This document shows positions 34,268 through 43,288 of a DNA stretch of 64,000 nt, piece by piece; positions within the stretch are counted from its first letter, which is position 1; each line of letters begins with the position of its first letter. The position numbers and the translations under genes are program-made. Source of the DNA: Collibacillus ludicampi (GTDB lineage Bacteria > Bacillota > Bacilli > Tumebacillales > BOQE01). The stretch spans positions 712,501 to 776,500 of the forward strand of contig NZ_BOQE01000001.1 in NCBI RefSeq assembly GCF_023705585.1, in the 5' to 3' direction. The notes under the pieces were generated by a model. That model searched no databases. It was given only the letters and a program-made list of their open reading frames with translations, and had not been told where the DNA came from.

Positions 34268-34855
34268 ATGAATTTCAGCTTCTTAATGAATTCCATTGGA
34301 AAAAAGGTACAGGTCGAACGTGGAGGCCCTGATAAGCTGGAAGGAAAGCTCGTTTTCATCCGTCCTGACTTTCTCATATTGGAAACGGAACAAAACGGGT
34401 ATGTATATGTTCAATCGAGACACATCAAGACTGTATCAGAACCGGTGATTCCCGAAATCCAAGCGAATCAAGTGAATATGGAAGAAAAGAATATTCTGCC
34501 TATGGTAGAAGCGGAAGACTTCACAGAACTTTTAAGGAAATTGAGACATCGTCTGATTCGCGTCAATCATGGAGGTCCCAACGTCATCCAAGGGGTTTTG
34601 ATTGAGGTCGGAGATGGATCGGTGACAATCCTGCATCAAATGAAAGATTTTGTACATTATCCGATCTACCACATTCGCAGTGTAACATGCATCTATAAGA
34701 AAAATGAGAACAAACAAAATGAAATGAAACAAGATAGCTCAAGGGATCGCGGGTTAAATGAGCTTCCGGAAAGTAATGTTTCCGGCAAAGCAAGAGAAAC
34801 GTCCAGTAGAAGAAACGAGTGCTTCAAAATTGATTACTCTGGCAGAGCTAGATAA
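34268..34855 (+). CDS. CotB-like spore-coat protein, copy 1
   Basis: A 195-residue protein with two CotB-type units: IGKKVQVERGGPDKLEGKLV (1st, with ETEQNGYVYVQSRHIKTV) and LRHRLIRVNHGGPNVIQGVL (2nd, with HYPIYHIRSVT). Bacillus CotB has the same RGGPE...GKL...YY..HIKSI repeats. The C-terminal ~45 residues are polar, Ser/Lys/Arg-rich and end SGRAR, a possible CotH target. The start at 34268 follows GAAGGAGGG. It is nearly identical to copy 2 at 36407. Confidence 0.85.
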   Translation: MNFSFLMNSIGKKVQVERGGPDKLEGKLVFIRPDFLILETEQNGYVYVQSRHIKTVSEPVIPEIQANQVNMEEKNILPMVEAEDFTELLRKLRHRLIRVNHGGPNVIQGVLIEVGDGSVTILHQMKDFVHYPIYHIRSVTCIYKKNENKQNEMKQDSSRDRGLNELPESNVSGKARETSSRRNECFKIDYSGRAR

Positions 34856-34857
34856 AT

Positions 34858-35026
34858 AGATGACAACATTACAGACCAAACGTCTGCGGCTTTAGCAAAC
34901 ACTTTACGTTCAAACACAAAGACTGAGAAAGACAAACGGTAAACCATTCAAAGTGTGCGCGGCGTTCGCAGCAAGTCACACTTTAAACTTCAACAATTGT
35001 ATCGTTCAAAACGTAAATCGAAAAAG
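34858..35026 (+). pseudogene. remnant of a third CotB-like gene (counterpart of 37030)
   Basis: Starts ATGACAACATTACAGAC like the gene at 37030, then jumps to sequence matching 37553-37660 (AAACGTCTGCGG, TTTAGCAAACACTTTACG), then to sequence matching 38093-38150 (CTTCAACAATTG, CAAAACGTAAATC). Two internal deletions and a frameshift destroyed the gene. It marks the right end of duplication copy 1. Confidence 0.85.
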
Positions 35027-35207
35027 AGTAGCTGCTCTTGAACCTAAAGTAATCTCAATGTATACAGCCCTACGCCCCTTTGTTCTTCTTGACCCTTATA
35101 AACAAAAGGACATTCGCAAATTCGACACGGAACCCGAATTTATTCTTAAGTTTGTCGCGGATCGTAACCGCTATTTGCGAGAGTGCCTGGCAAATCTTAA
35201 GGCGTAA
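35027..35207 (+). pseudogene. duplicated 3' end of cotH
   Basis: Identical or almost so to 32841-33022, giving the last ~55 residues of CotH (VISMYTALRPFVLLDPYKQK to CLANLKA) without any kinase core or start. It begins abruptly after the CotB-like remnant, which identifies the duplication junction. Confidence 0.92.
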
Positions 35208-35459
35208 AGAAAAAGCAGATTCCTCCTCATTTTCCGCTTCTGCTCATTCCAACAGGCAAAGAGTAAGCGTAGTATATCTCAGCCAATCAAGGATATTTCC
35301 CGCCATGAAGGAAGAAGCGGCTTTCAAGCTTCTTCCTCTTTTTTTGGCTATTACGAAAAAAGCGTTCGTTCTGCAGGAACCATAGGCAGAACGGACGCTT
35401 TCTTTATTCATTGCACTTGTTTGCAGAATCCTTTCGGCGAAACGGATGTTATACATTCC

Positions 35460-35709
35460 ATACATCAAGCAAATCGTATCTCAATGATGATACGATGCAC
35501 CTCCTCATTAGTTCCCTTTTCCATCGTGACCTTGAAACTCGGTACTTTTTCAGAAGTATTACATATATTTACCGGGATTCTCTCAAGGAATGATTTTTCC
35601 TCAAGCGGATGGAGTGAGTATGGCTTGCATTCCTGATTCTTCGAACTTCAAACTTTCTTTTGTATCTTCAACCATGCCCTAGACATCCCCTTTCATTTGA
35701 CTCATGGCA
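35460..35709 (-). pseudogene. decayed copy of the short CotB-like gene
   Basis: Matches the two ends of the gene at 33280-33780. The C-terminal third (to about 35640) is joined directly to the N-terminal codons (CTTTTGTATCTTCAACCATG at 35655-35675), so the middle with the Sm-like unit is deleted. Confidence 0.85.
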
Positions 35710-36406
35710 ATTATAATGCATGTATACGTGAACCTATCCTAAAGCGTACTCCACTCTCACCTCTTTTCTATCGATCACCTTTTCCGATTCAGATTCGGAT
35801 GTTCATCTCTAGGCAGATTCACTAACTTCTTATCTCAATAGAACTCTTCCTATATAGGTGGAATATGTTGCAGTACAAAGGAACCAGTGAGGTTTCCCTA
35901 GAGAGGGAATGTTCTCGCTCACAAGAGGAACATATGGGATCTTCCGAACCTGTATGTATAGGGAAACTGAACCTGTGATAAGTTAGACGATTGCCCTATC
36001 ACTTATACGATTGTCCACTGAATATGGTGAATTAGCTTTTGGAAAGGGGTTGACGCCTCGTTCGCGCTTATCGAGCAATACTTTTTGAAAACCACTCAGA
36101 ACCCAGACCGATGCTCATTGTCCGAAACTTGTTGAGCACTGCAACTGGATAACGGCAGTTCCGTACGAACCATCATGTTTTTGCGGATACAAAAAGATTT
36201 CCGGTATCCTCCGCAACGCAACGAGGATTCCGTAGAAGCGGTGACATCCCCTTGCGAAAACGTAGTAAGGATACCGGCACATCAAATGAAGGCGATCACC
36301 GATATTGGTTAAGTCTTGCAGCGGAATCGCCTAATTCATAGTATGTCTGTCTTCAAGAAATGTGCCTAGTGAAAACTGGGCGAATCATGTGAAGGAGGGT
36401 TTTTTT
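35710..36406. other. intergenic region before the second CotB-like gene
   Basis: No gene seen. The right part matches 33860-34265. The left part (about 35775-35985) is absent from the first copy and includes a hairpin-like pair GTTTCCCTA / TAGGGAAAC (about 35891-35968). Confidence 0.5.
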
Positions 36407-37021
36407 ATGGATTTCAGCTTTTTAGTGAATTCTATCGGAAAAAAGGTGCAGGTCGAACGTGGAGGCCCTGATAAGCTGGAAGGAAAGCTCGTTTTCATCC
36501 GTCCCGAATTTCTCATATTGGAAACGGAACAAAACGGATATGTATATGTTCAATCGAGACACATCAAGACGGTATCTGAACCGGTGATTCCCGAAATCCA
36601 GGCGAATCAAGTAAATATGGAAGAAAAGAATATGAATATCTTGCCTATGGTAGAAGCGGAAGACTTCACAGAACTTTTAAGGAAATTGAGACATCGTCTG
36701 ATTCGCGTCAATCATGGAGGTCCCAACGTCATCCAAGGGGTTTTGATTGAGGTCGGAGATGGATCGGTGACAATCCTGCATCAAATGAAAGATTTTGTGT
36801 ATTACCCGATCTACCACATTCGCAGTGTAACATGCATCTTCAATAACCAAAACGAGAAGAAAAATGAGAACAAACAAGCCAATGAAATGACACAGGATAG
36901 CTCAAAGGATCGCGGGTTAAATGAGCTTTCGGAAAGCGATGTTTCCGGCAAAGCGAGAAGTGAAACTTCCGGCAGAAAAAACGAGCACTCCAAAAGTGAT
37001 TACTCTGGCAGGGCTAGATAA
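36407..37021 (+). CDS. CotB-like spore-coat protein, copy 2
   Basis: A 204-residue near-twin of the gene at 34268 with the same two Sm-like units (VQVERGGPDKLEGKLVFIRP and LIRVNHGGPNVIQGVLIEVG) and a slightly longer polar tail rich in Lys, Asn, Asp and Ser. The start at 36407 follows GAAGGAGGG by 7 T residues. The next CotB-like gene begins 8 nt after its stop, so they are co-transcribed. Confidence 0.85.
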   Translation: MDFSFLVNSIGKKVQVERGGPDKLEGKLVFIRPEFLILETEQNGYVYVQSRHIKTVSEPVIPEIQANQVNMEEKNMNILPMVEAEDFTELLRKLRHRLIRVNHGGPNVIQGVLIEVGDGSVTILHQMKDFVYYPIYHIRSVTCIFNNQNEKKNENKQANEMTQDSSKDRGLNELSESDVSGKARSETSGRKNEHSKSDYSGRAR

Positions 37022-37029
37022 ATAAGGGG

Positions 37030-38199
37030 ATGACAACGTTGCAGACACTACTAGAGTCCTTGATTGGCACGCACGTGCGATTTGATCAAACTGGTGATGT
37101 CGGCTTGGCGGGACGACTCATCAATATACAAGAGGATTACGCGACCATCTATACAGATACGGGACAATTGATTCATTATCCATTCTCCCAAATCAAATCT
37201 GTTACCGCCAACATCACAGATGTTCCCGAAACGTTACCATTATCTCATATGACTTTCCCCGATACGTTTGCCGACTTACTCGCATCCCTTCGCAAAAGAA
37301 TGGTCAAAATCGAAAACGGTGAGGGCGCACGTGAAGGGGTTTTATCATATGCGACAACCGAACATGTCTGTATCGTACTCAATATGAAAGAAATGATCTA
37401 TTATCAGCTGGAGCAAATAAAAAATGTCTCACCTGTTCTCGCAATCAAACAATCGATAAAAAACGAGCAAAATGAATCGTCTTCCCCCACTCAGGTAAAG
37501 CAAGAGCCTGTTCAAAGTTCCGATGGTATGCAACAGCAACCGCCGGTTCAACAAACGTCTGCGGTTTTAGCAAACACTTTACGTTTAAACACAAAGACGG
37601 AGAAAGACAAGCGGCAAACCATTCAAAGTGTGCGCGGCGTCCGCAGCAAGTCATTACAAAAGACTTCGCAAAAGGTTCCAACAGAGCCGGTCAGAAAAGA
37701 AGAGAATAGTGTCAATCCTCCTATTCATGAAGATGTTTTTACTCACGTTCAAGAACCCATTTTACAGAAAACTCCTGACATGATCTCAAAAGAAACGTCA
37801 GCGGAAACAAACGGAGACATTCGGGCTGAGAGAGAAGAGCATCAGAACTTTATCAAAGCTCAGGAAATGATTGTGGAACAAAAGGATACAGTCAATGATA
37901 CAAATCGAGTCTATCAAAAGACATTCACTGAGAAAGGGAATCGTACCAAACCCATCATGATGCTTAAACACTTGAAACACCGGGAGACTTCCGCAACATT
38001 TCCTGTTCGTTCCCCGGAAGATAGCCATCAAACATTCAATCCCATACGATCAGAGATTCCGTCTGCCGAAAACTCATCCTCCTCTTTTCCTTCACACTTT
38101 CTTCAACAATTGAATCGGTCAAAACGTAAATCCAAAAAGAGAAGCAAAGCTCTCTTCTACAGTTCTCAACCGACCATTTTCAAAGCCTCTGGTTCTTGA
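37030..38199 (+). CDS. large CotB-like spore-coat protein with long polar tail
   Basis: A 389-residue protein: two CotB-type units at residues ~5-60 (GTHVRFDQTGDVGLAGRL, YPFSQIKSVTA) and ~78-135 (LRKRMVKIENGEGAREGVLS, YYQLEQIKNVSP), followed by a ~250-residue low-complexity tail rich in Gln, Lys, Ser, Thr and Glu that ends in LNRSKRKSKKRSKALFYSS. Tail design resembles Bacillus CotB, whose tail is phosphorylated by CotH. A GGGG sits immediately before the ATG. A shrunken remnant of a duplicate lies at 34858. Confidence 0.78.
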   Translation: MTTLQTLLESLIGTHVRFDQTGDVGLAGRLINIQEDYATIYTDTGQLIHYPFSQIKSVTANITDVPETLPLSHMTFPDTFADLLASLRKRMVKIENGEGAREGVLSYATTEHVCIVLNMKEMIYYQLEQIKNVSPVLAIKQSIKNEQNESSSPTQVKQEPVQSSDGMQQQPPVQQTSAVLANTLRLNTKTEKDKRQTIQSVRGVRSKSLQKTSQKVPTEPVRKEENSVNPPIHEDVFTHVQEPILQKTPDMISKETSAETNGDIRAEREEHQNFIKAQEMIVEQKDTVNDTNRVYQKTFTEKGNRTKPIMMLKHLKHRETSATFPVRSPEDSHQTFNPIRSEIPSAENSSSSFPSHFLQQLNRSKRKSKKRSKALFYSSQPTIFKASGS

Positions 38200-38237
38200 A
38201 TAAAAACCTTTCCCATTTATTTACATGTCGCCAATCG

Positions 38238-38281
38238 GATGGTGTAATGAATAGGGAACCATCCCAAACCATTACACCATC
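38238..38281. repeat. 12-bp inverted repeat after the CotB-like operon
   Basis: GATGGTGTAATG / CATTACACCATC with a 20-nt loop. No U-tract follows on either strand, so a terminator role is uncertain. Confidence 0.6.
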
Positions 38282-38338
38282 TTCGCGCGACATCCTCATT
38301 TTTTAAATTTGTGCAAAATGAAACATATCTTGACATAT

Positions 38339-38515
38339 TTATTCGTTCTCCTGTCTTCGGATAAAGTCACGAAGCGTTCGCGCAATAGGAAATTTCACCT
38401 TGCAACACTTGCAATGTACATGTAAAGCGGCTGCCAAATTTTTTTCCACTCGCGGGGGCACTTTATAAGGAACCCCGCATTTGGGGCAAAAAATGATAAG
38501 ACAAGTATTTTTCAT
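38339..38515 (-). CDS. small zinc-ribbon protein (58 aa)
   Basis: MKNTCLIIFCPKCGVPYKVP, with a CPKC and a second CKCC pair 26 residues later, gives a four-Cys zinc ribbon; the C-terminus is basic (RTLRDFIRRQENE). The ATG at 38515 follows GGAGG by 7 nt. The function is unknown. It is too short for standard ORF cut-offs but has good coding features. Confidence 0.7.
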   Translation of the reverse strand: MKNTCLIIFCPKCGVPYKVPPRVEKNLAAALHVHCKCCKVKFPIARTLRDFIRRQENE

Positions 38516-38815
38516 TTGCTCGCCTCCGATCGAAATATGAACAGTACTTGTGGTCAGAAACTATCGAGTCTCTAATAATGTACGAGCATCCCCAAAAAAT
38601 TGATTGTATTTGTAACTACATCATCTTGAAAGATGGATGATACACATACTGATTGAATAAAATGAGGCATTTGGCTAGTAAGCCATAATGCCTCATTTGG
38701 TTTGGTCATCCGTATTTGAGAGTCTCGACCGTATGAGTAAAAGAAAACCACTTCCATATCGGGAAGTGGTCTTGCCTGTTGCCCTTCCTTTCAATTTTCT
38801 AAACAACCCATACAA
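38516..38815. other. intergenic region with two hairpins
   Basis: A hairpin TGAGGCAT...ATGCCTCA (38662-38696) and a terminator CCACTTCC / GGAAGTGG (38748-38769) that on the minus strand is followed by TTTTCTTTTA and should end the 29-codon gene at 38816. No convincing coding frame. Confidence 0.6.
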
Positions 38816-38905
38816 TTATCCGTTCATTCGGCTGTAATAATCGTTGATTTGCTCAAGGATCGTCGGTTCATTTTCCGTTTGTGTATTGATATTATTTTGA
38901 ATCAT
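38816..38905 (-). CDS. 29-residue peptide
   Basis: MIQNNINTQTENEPTILEQI then NDYYSRMNG and a stop. The ATG at 38905 follows GGAGGGATAAACG, a good ribosome site, and a terminator lies just after the stop. The peptide is polar and acidic with no known motif. Short length makes it a candidate only. Confidence 0.5.
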   Translation of the reverse strand: MIQNNINTQTENEPTILEQINDYYSRMNG

Positions 38906-38963
38906 CGTTTATCCCTCCATAAAAGATTTTTTATTCGGAAGATTATGAATAAAATAAGCCAAT

Positions 38964-39116
38964 TTACTCGTCACGGTCGCTTATACAACGTTCGCACTCA
39001 TAGTGAGCGGATTCGCCTTCAACAGAAAACTCTGCCCCACACTGAACACAGATACAAGTGGACGAGTTTTTCGCCACAGATGGTTGAGTCCAACCATAAA
39101 ATTCTGCGATCTTCAT
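38964..39116 (-). CDS. small zinc-ribbon protein (50 aa)
   Basis: MKIAEFYGWTQPSVAKNSST then CICVQCGAEFSVEG and YECERCISDRDE: two Cys-x2-Cys pairs 18 residues apart, a compact zinc ribbon. The ATG at 39116 follows GGAGGG by 7 nt. A strong promoter lies upstream. Function unknown. Confidence 0.68.
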   Translation of the reverse strand: MKIAEFYGWTQPSVAKNSSTCICVQCGAEFSVEGESAHYECERCISDRDE

Positions 39117-39145
39117 GTGTGATCCCTCCGTTCCTTGTTGTGTTT

Positions 39146-39175
39146 ATTATATTATAACAACAAGAATTTAGTCAA
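39146..39175 (-). promoter_or_regulatory. sigma-A promoter for the 50-aa zinc-ribbon gene
   Basis: TTGACT (39170-39175) and TATAAT (39146-39151) with an 18-nt spacer on the minus strand. ATTATAACA / TGTTATAAT arms flank the -35 region and could be an operator. Confidence 0.7.
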
Positions 39176-39215
39176 CATCTGTTATAATACAAAAATGAAA
39201 TTGGAACGGTTATTT

Positions 39216-39262
39216 TGAAAATGAGTGCTTGGGTGGATGTATCGCTTTGCGCTTGGGATCAT
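39216..39262. repeat. truncated type A hairpin-repeat left arm
   Basis: GTGCTTGGGTGGATGTATCG then CTTTGCGCTTGGGATC, only the left half of a type A element; the right half is absent. Confidence 0.7.
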
Positions 39263-39264
39263 AC

Positions 39265-39308
39265 AAAAAACCTCCGCGCGGAGTATTCATTACCCCTTTT
39301 CGCGGAGG
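39265..39308 (-). terminator. terminator of yebC
   Basis: CCTCCGCG / CGCGGAGG arms with a 22-nt loop, followed on the minus strand by TTTTTT. Confidence 0.82.
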
Positions 39309-39365
39309 CTTGTCTTGCTGTTTCTTCTTGGTCATTGAATTGCAGATGGTAACCCTAGCAATGAA

Positions 39366-40115
39366 TCAATACGTTTCCAATTCTTCATCGGGAATCTCAA
39401 AGTTTGCATATACTGCCTGAACGTCATCATGCTCTTCCAATGCCTCGTACAGGAGAAGCATCTTCTGTGCCTCTTCTCCTCGCAGCTCCAACGTATTCTG
39501 CGGGATTAACGTAACCGTGGCTTCTTCAAACTTAATCCCCTCTTTGGTGAGAGCCTCTTGCACTGCCGCAAACTCTTCAGGCGTAGTCGTGATTTCATAC
39601 TCGTCATCATCCGCTGAAAAGTCGGACGCTCCCGCTTCCAGTGCCATCAACATGAGTTCATCTTCAGAAACAGGAGATTGTTCCTTATTGACTGTAAGAA
39701 TCCCTTTACGTTCGAACATCCAGCTTACACATCCTGTTTCCCCCAAATTGCCGCCACGTTTTGAAAAAATATGCCGGATTTCCGCAGCCGTACGATTTCG
39801 ATTATCTGTTAACGCTTCCACCATGACGGCTACACCGCCGGGGCCATATCCTTCATAAATCAATTCTTCGTACGTGACACCCGGAATGTTCCCAAGCGCT
39901 TTGTCAATGGTCCGCTGGATGTTGTCAGACGGCATGTTGGCTTCTCTGGCTTTCTCCAAGGCCATGCGCAGACGAAAGTTCGTTTCCGGATTTCCTCCTC
40001 CCGCCCTTGCCGCATTGAAAATTTCTCGTGAAATTTTTGTAAATAGCTTGCCTCGAATAGCGTCTTGTTTCCCTTTTCTATGTTGAATGTTTTTCCACTT
40101 TGAATGTCCTGCCAT
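39366..40115 (-). CDS. yebC: YebC/PmpR-family regulatory protein
   Basis: A 249-residue protein starting [15 protein letters not shown], the universal YebC start, with [17 protein letters not shown]-like [20 protein letters not shown] and [20 protein letters not shown]. Family members act as transcription regulators, and some promote translation of proline-rich motifs. The start at 40115 follows GAGGTG; an ATG at 40130 is less likely. It is monocistronic. Confidence 0.93.
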   Translation of the reverse strand: MAGHSKWKNIQHRKGKQDAIRGKLFTKISREIFNAARAGGGNPETNFRLRMALEKAREANMPSDNIQRTIDKALGNIPGVTYEELIYEGYGPGGVAVMVEALTDNRNRTAAEIRHIFSKRGGNLGETGCVSWMFERKGILTVNKEQSPVSEDELMLMALEAGASDFSADDDEYEITTTPEEFAAVQEALTKEGIKFEEATVTLIPQNTLELRGEEAQKMLLLYEALEEHDDVQAVYANFEIPDEELETY

Positions 40116-40302
40116 CCCTATACACCTCACTTAAAAGTCCCTATTCTAGTCTAGGGCAGAGGGTATAATCGTGTCAAAAGGTTGTTACTGGCTGGGTGGA
40201 AAAAAAAGAGAACGAACCAACAAGGTAAGGTGAGCTCAAGAAAGCGGAGACAGAAAACGGGGAACCGATGAATCGAGCGTCATTAGTAACCGATTTCTTC
40301 AC

Positions 40303-40875
40303 TCATATCTGTTTGTTGAGTTCATGATAGCGAAAACAATCTGTGGTATGATCCATGACCATTCCTGTCGCCTGCATGTACGCGTAACAGATCGTCGTTC
40401 CAACGAACTTGAAACCACGTTTTTTCAAATTTTTACTCATTGCATCCGACTGGGGAGTACTTACGGGCACTTCTTCACGGCTTGTCCAGTGATTCATCAC
40501 AGGTTTCCCGCCAACAAAAGACCATATGTAATTTTTAAACGATCCGTACTCTTCTTGGATTTGCAAAAACGCTCTTGCATTTTCAATGGCAGCAAGTATT
40601 TTCAGTTTGTTGCGTACGATCCCTTCATCGGATAACAACTCTTCGACTTTACGGGAATCGTAACGCGCGATTTTATGCGCATCGAACCCGTCAAACGCTC
40701 TGCGGAAATTTTCCCTTTTTTTAAGAATCGTATACCAACTTAACCCTGCTTGTACACCTTCAAGAATAAGAAATTCAAACAACAAGCGGTCATCATAAAC
40801 AGGAACCCCCCATTCATGATCATGATAATCGATATAGAGCGGGTCGTCTGTAACCCATGCACATCTCTTTTTCAT
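40303..40875 (-). CDS. tag: DNA-3-methyladenine glycosylase I
   Basis: A 190-residue Tag protein that excises 3-methyladenine from DNA. The N-terminal CAWVTDDPLYIDYHDHEWGV with zinc-binding Cys/His, EGVQAGLSWYTILKKRENFR and the C-terminal FVGTTICYAYMQATGMVMDH (with Cys and His of the zinc site) are all present. It is monocistronic. Confidence 0.93.
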   Translation of the reverse strand: MKKRCAWVTDDPLYIDYHDHEWGVPVYDDRLLFEFLILEGVQAGLSWYTILKKRENFRRAFDGFDAHKIARYDSRKVEELLSDEGIVRNKLKILAAIENARAFLQIQEEYGSFKNYIWSFVGGKPVMNHWTSREEVPVSTPQSDAMSKNLKKRGFKFVGTTICYAYMQATGMVMDHTTDCFRYHELNKQI

Positions 40876-40904
40876 TCTCTCACACCCGTTTCGTGCTCGT
40901 TGTT

Positions 40905-41062
40905 TTTAACTCTCATTGGTCGAACGGTATATGGCTTACTTTTTGTGCTCGGGTTCTGTCTAGGCGTCATTACGGACATATGCTTTGCGTATGTTTTCTG
41001 TGGGAGTCGTTCCGCCCTTGGAGAAGAGGCCATACATCCCACCTAAGTCCTTTCGCACGCAA
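40905..41062. repeat. degenerate hairpin-repeat copy
   Basis: Contains TGCTCGGGTTCTGTCTAGGC, ATATGCTTTGCGTATG, GTGGGAGTCGTTCCGCC and CATACATCCCACC in the same order as a type A/B element, with many changes and poor pairing. It is probably an old copy. Confidence 0.6.
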
Positions 41063-41085
41063 AGGCATCCGCCTCGCATAACACC

Positions 41086-41126
41086 AAAAAATACGGGGGA
41101 TCATACGCTCACCTCTACGATCCCCC
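41086..41126 (-). terminator. terminator of the toprim-domain gene
   Basis: GGGGGATC / GATCCCCC arms, followed on the minus strand by GTATTTTTT. Confidence 0.82.
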
Positions 41127-41138
41127 TGGAGCCGATTG

Positions 41139-41507
41139 TTATCCAAAGAACAAATCCTCATTGATTTCAAAATGAGCATTCATCAGCACTTCTGCCAAAT
41201 ATTCTAAAGGAGTACTCTGTACTTGCCTATACATCTTCCTCGTATATAAGTGTTTCGCATGAGGCAGTTCCCTTTTCAATTGGGTGCGCAATTTGTTTCC
41301 TGCATCATCTGCGTCCACGAGAATGTAAACTTCTTCATATTGCAAGGGGATAATCAATCTCTCGATCTTCTCTTCACTGAGTGTCCCATACGTACAGATG
41401 ATCTCGACTGGCTCATCAAGAATCTGGAGCAAACGCTCTTTGTCCTTTCTCCCCTCAACGATGATGAACTTCCTGGGTTGTACATATCCACTGTCCATTT
41501 CATTCAT
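41139..41507 (-). CDS. toprim-domain protein (YusF-like)
   Basis: A 122-residue protein consisting almost entirely of a TOPRIM fold: FIIVEGRKDKERLLQIL holds the catalytic Glu, and EVYILVDADDAGNKLRTQLK holds the DxD motif. This small stand-alone type resembles Bacillus YusF and could bind nucleic acid or act as a nuclease, but no function is established. The gene is preceded by a perfect hairpin at 41522. Confidence 0.82.
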   Translation of the reverse strand: MNEMDSGYVQPRKFIIVEGRKDKERLLQILDEPVEIICTYGTLSEEKIERLIIPLQYEEVYILVDADDAGNKLRTQLKRELPHAKHLYTRKMYRQVQSTPLEYLAEVLMNAHFEINEDLFFG

Positions 41508-41521
41508 CCTTTTTGTCTAAT

Positions 41522-41565
41522 AGGGATTGTTCAAGAAGGTTCCATACTCCTTTTGAACAATCCCT
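41522..41565. repeat. perfect 13-bp hairpin upstream of the toprim gene
   Basis: AGGGATTGTTCAA / TTGAACAATCCCT with an 18-nt loop. No U-tract, so more likely an mRNA 5' structure or an operator than a terminator. Confidence 0.7.
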
Positions 41566-41706
41566 TATAGAAATCAACGCTCAAGGGACATACATATACA
41601 GAGTACATGCCGTCACTCGAAAGGGGAGTCAAACGATTCTGTCCCTTTTGAAGGTTGTTAAGATACTCGTTCTGCTCACATTCGTTTATGAAATGTATCA
41701 ACGTCT

Positions 41707-42537
41707 TCAGAAATTGAAGTTATCAGGGTCAGGCCCGATCCTTTTGTTCTGGTTTAATCCGTCCAGTCTTTCCATGTCTTCTCGGGAAATCTCAAAATCA
41801 AAGATATTCGCATTTTCTTTAATGCGATGTTCATGAACCGATTTCGGAATCGTAACCACTTCGTTCTGTAAATCCCACCGCAGAACGATTTGTGCGGGCG
41901 TTTTTTGATATTTTGCGGCGAGTTCAGTGACAGTCGGGTGTTTCAAGACTTCCCCCCGCATCAAAGGGCTCCAAGCCTCCAGCTGGATCTTTTGCTCTCT
42001 GCAGAAACTGTGCAGTTCCTTTTGAGTCAATAGCGGATGATATTCAACTTGATTCACCATCGGAACGATTTCACAGTCAGCTAGCAGATCTTCCAAATGA
42101 TGCACTTGGAAATTACTTACACCAATCGCTCGAACCCAGCCATCTTTATATAGTTTTTCGAGCGCTTTCCATGTCTCTTTATACTTCCCTTTTACTGGCC
42201 AATGGATCAAGTAGAGGTCAAGATACTCAAGCTCCAGCTTTTTGCGGCTCTCTTCAAATGCCGCCAGGGTTGATTCGTACCCCTGACGCGAGTTCCACAC
42301 TTTCGTCGTAATGAAAAGCTCTTCCCTGGGAACCCCCGATTCTTTGACGGCTTTTCCTACCCCCTTTTCATTTTCATAAATAGCCGCCGTATCGATACTC
42401 CTATAGCCGACAGCGATAGCCGTTTTGACCGCAAATTCAACTTCTTCGCCTTCCTTCGCTTGGTACACTCCCAGCCCGAACCAGGGCATTTCCACACCGT
42501 TATGCAAAACTGTGCTAGCGGATATCCGATTCAACAT
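41707..42537 (-). CDS. aldo/keto reductase
   Basis: A 276-residue NADPH-dependent aldo/keto reductase with the tetrad Asp in [14 protein letters not shown], Tyr in the same segment, Lys in FITTKVWNS and His in [10 protein letters not shown], plus [10 protein letters not shown] and [19 protein letters not shown]. Closest in pattern to Bacillus YvgN-type methylglyoxal/glyoxal reductases, though the substrate is not determined. The start at 42537 follows GGAGGGG. Confidence 0.9.
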   Translation of the reverse strand: MLNRISASTVLHNGVEMPWFGLGVYQAKEGEEVEFAVKTAIAVGYRSIDTAAIYENEKGVGKAVKESGVPREELFITTKVWNSRQGYESTLAAFEESRKKLELEYLDLYLIHWPVKGKYKETWKALEKLYKDGWVRAIGVSNFQVHHLEDLLADCEIVPMVNQVEYHPLLTQKELHSFCREQKIQLEAWSPLMRGEVLKHPTVTELAAKYQKTPAQIVLRWDLQNEVVTIPKSVHEHRIKENANIFDFEISREDMERLDGLNQNKRIGPDPDNFNF

Positions 42538-42834
42538 ATGTACCCCTCCGTTCATTCGAGTGTGTATACATGTATCATATCATAAAATGTGGAATTTTTT
42601 TATCAATTTTTTCAATCTTCTCCTCTCTTGTTTGTAATACCTATGTCACATAGGGCTCTATCATTCTGAAAATATATGCTCGTTAAAAAAAGGAAGCCTT
42701 CCATTCAGTTGAATCAGGTTTCCGCATGACAGCCCGTCTCCACTTTGTTTTTCCATATCTTATGCGAGTACGAAGTAACTTTAACTAGATTCAAGTTTAT
42801 CGTTTGTTATATAATTTTTTGTGAGGTGGTTAGA
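42538..42834. other. divergent intergenic region with a hairpin
   Basis: A+T-rich. A hairpin GGAAGCCT...AGGTTTCC lies at 42692-42723. Promoters for the divergent genes are expected but not clearly identified. Confidence 0.4.
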
Positions 42835-43092
42835 ATGTTCCCTGTTACCTTCTATGCTGCTGTGCATCTAAATCTGAATCGAAAATATTATAAGTACACG
42901 CATAACTTTGAACGGGAACCTGATGTGGATGAAATCCTTGAGATTCGCAAGGACATGTATTATCACTTGAAGAGAATCGTCAACGCCGATCATTTCATCT
43001 ATGCACCGATTCCTCAGGAAAAATATGAAAAGATGATTCAGGAAGGCGAAGTTTCGGAAAAAGACTTTATTGAGGTTGTATCACTGGGGTAA
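42835..43092 (+). CDS. conserved-looking small protein of unknown function (85 aa)
   Basis: MFPVTFYAAVHLNLNRKYYK at the N-terminus and QEKYEKMIQEGEVSEKDFIE near the C-terminus; soluble, no membrane segment, no recognised domain. The start at 42835 follows GAGGTGG by 5 nt; the frame extends upstream without a ribosome site. It is not recognised. Confidence 0.65.
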   Translation: MFPVTFYAAVHLNLNRKYYKYTHNFEREPDVDEILEIRKDMYYHLKRIVNADHFIYAPIPQEKYEKMIQEGEVSEKDFIEVVSLG

Positions 43093-43196
43093 AAACCGGA
43101 AACGGTAAAACGTGTTCGGATCGCGAACAAACCGTCCAAGCCTTCTGAAGAGCAAAAGTCTAGCGGAGGAGCGTAGGTAAGTCTCCGTGAGTAGAT

Positions 43197-43250
43197 GAAA
43201 AAAGATCAAGGTGGAGTTTCGTTACATAGATCTCTTCCTTGATCTTTTTT
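43197..43250. terminator. bidirectional terminator
   Basis: AAAAAAGATCAAGG / CCTTGATCTTTTTT arms flank a 25-nt loop between the small gene and the convergent ridA. Confidence 0.85.
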
Positions 43251-43288
43251 CTTTCTATAAGACTTTATATCAACATCTTCCAGGCGAT

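Larger units (their letters stand above)
32841..38150. repeat. tandem segmental duplication in the coat locus
   Basis: Copy 1 runs from 32841 (within cotH) to 35026, and copy 2 from 35027 to about 38150, offset ~2.15-2.19 kb over the matching parts. Each unit held [cotH 3' end - terminators - short CotB-like - CotB-like - second long CotB-like]. Copy 1 kept the short and first long genes. Copy 2 kept the two long ones. Confidence 0.88.

Noticed and set aside
36362-36406. Earlier start of the second CotB-like gene
   Set aside because: The upstream codons are the untranslated leader; GAAGGAGGG directs initiation at 36407, and the twin gene behaves the same way.
38572-38757. Minus-strand 61-codon frame between the small genes
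   Set aside because: It crosses a hairpin and starts inside a terminator; no ribosome site.
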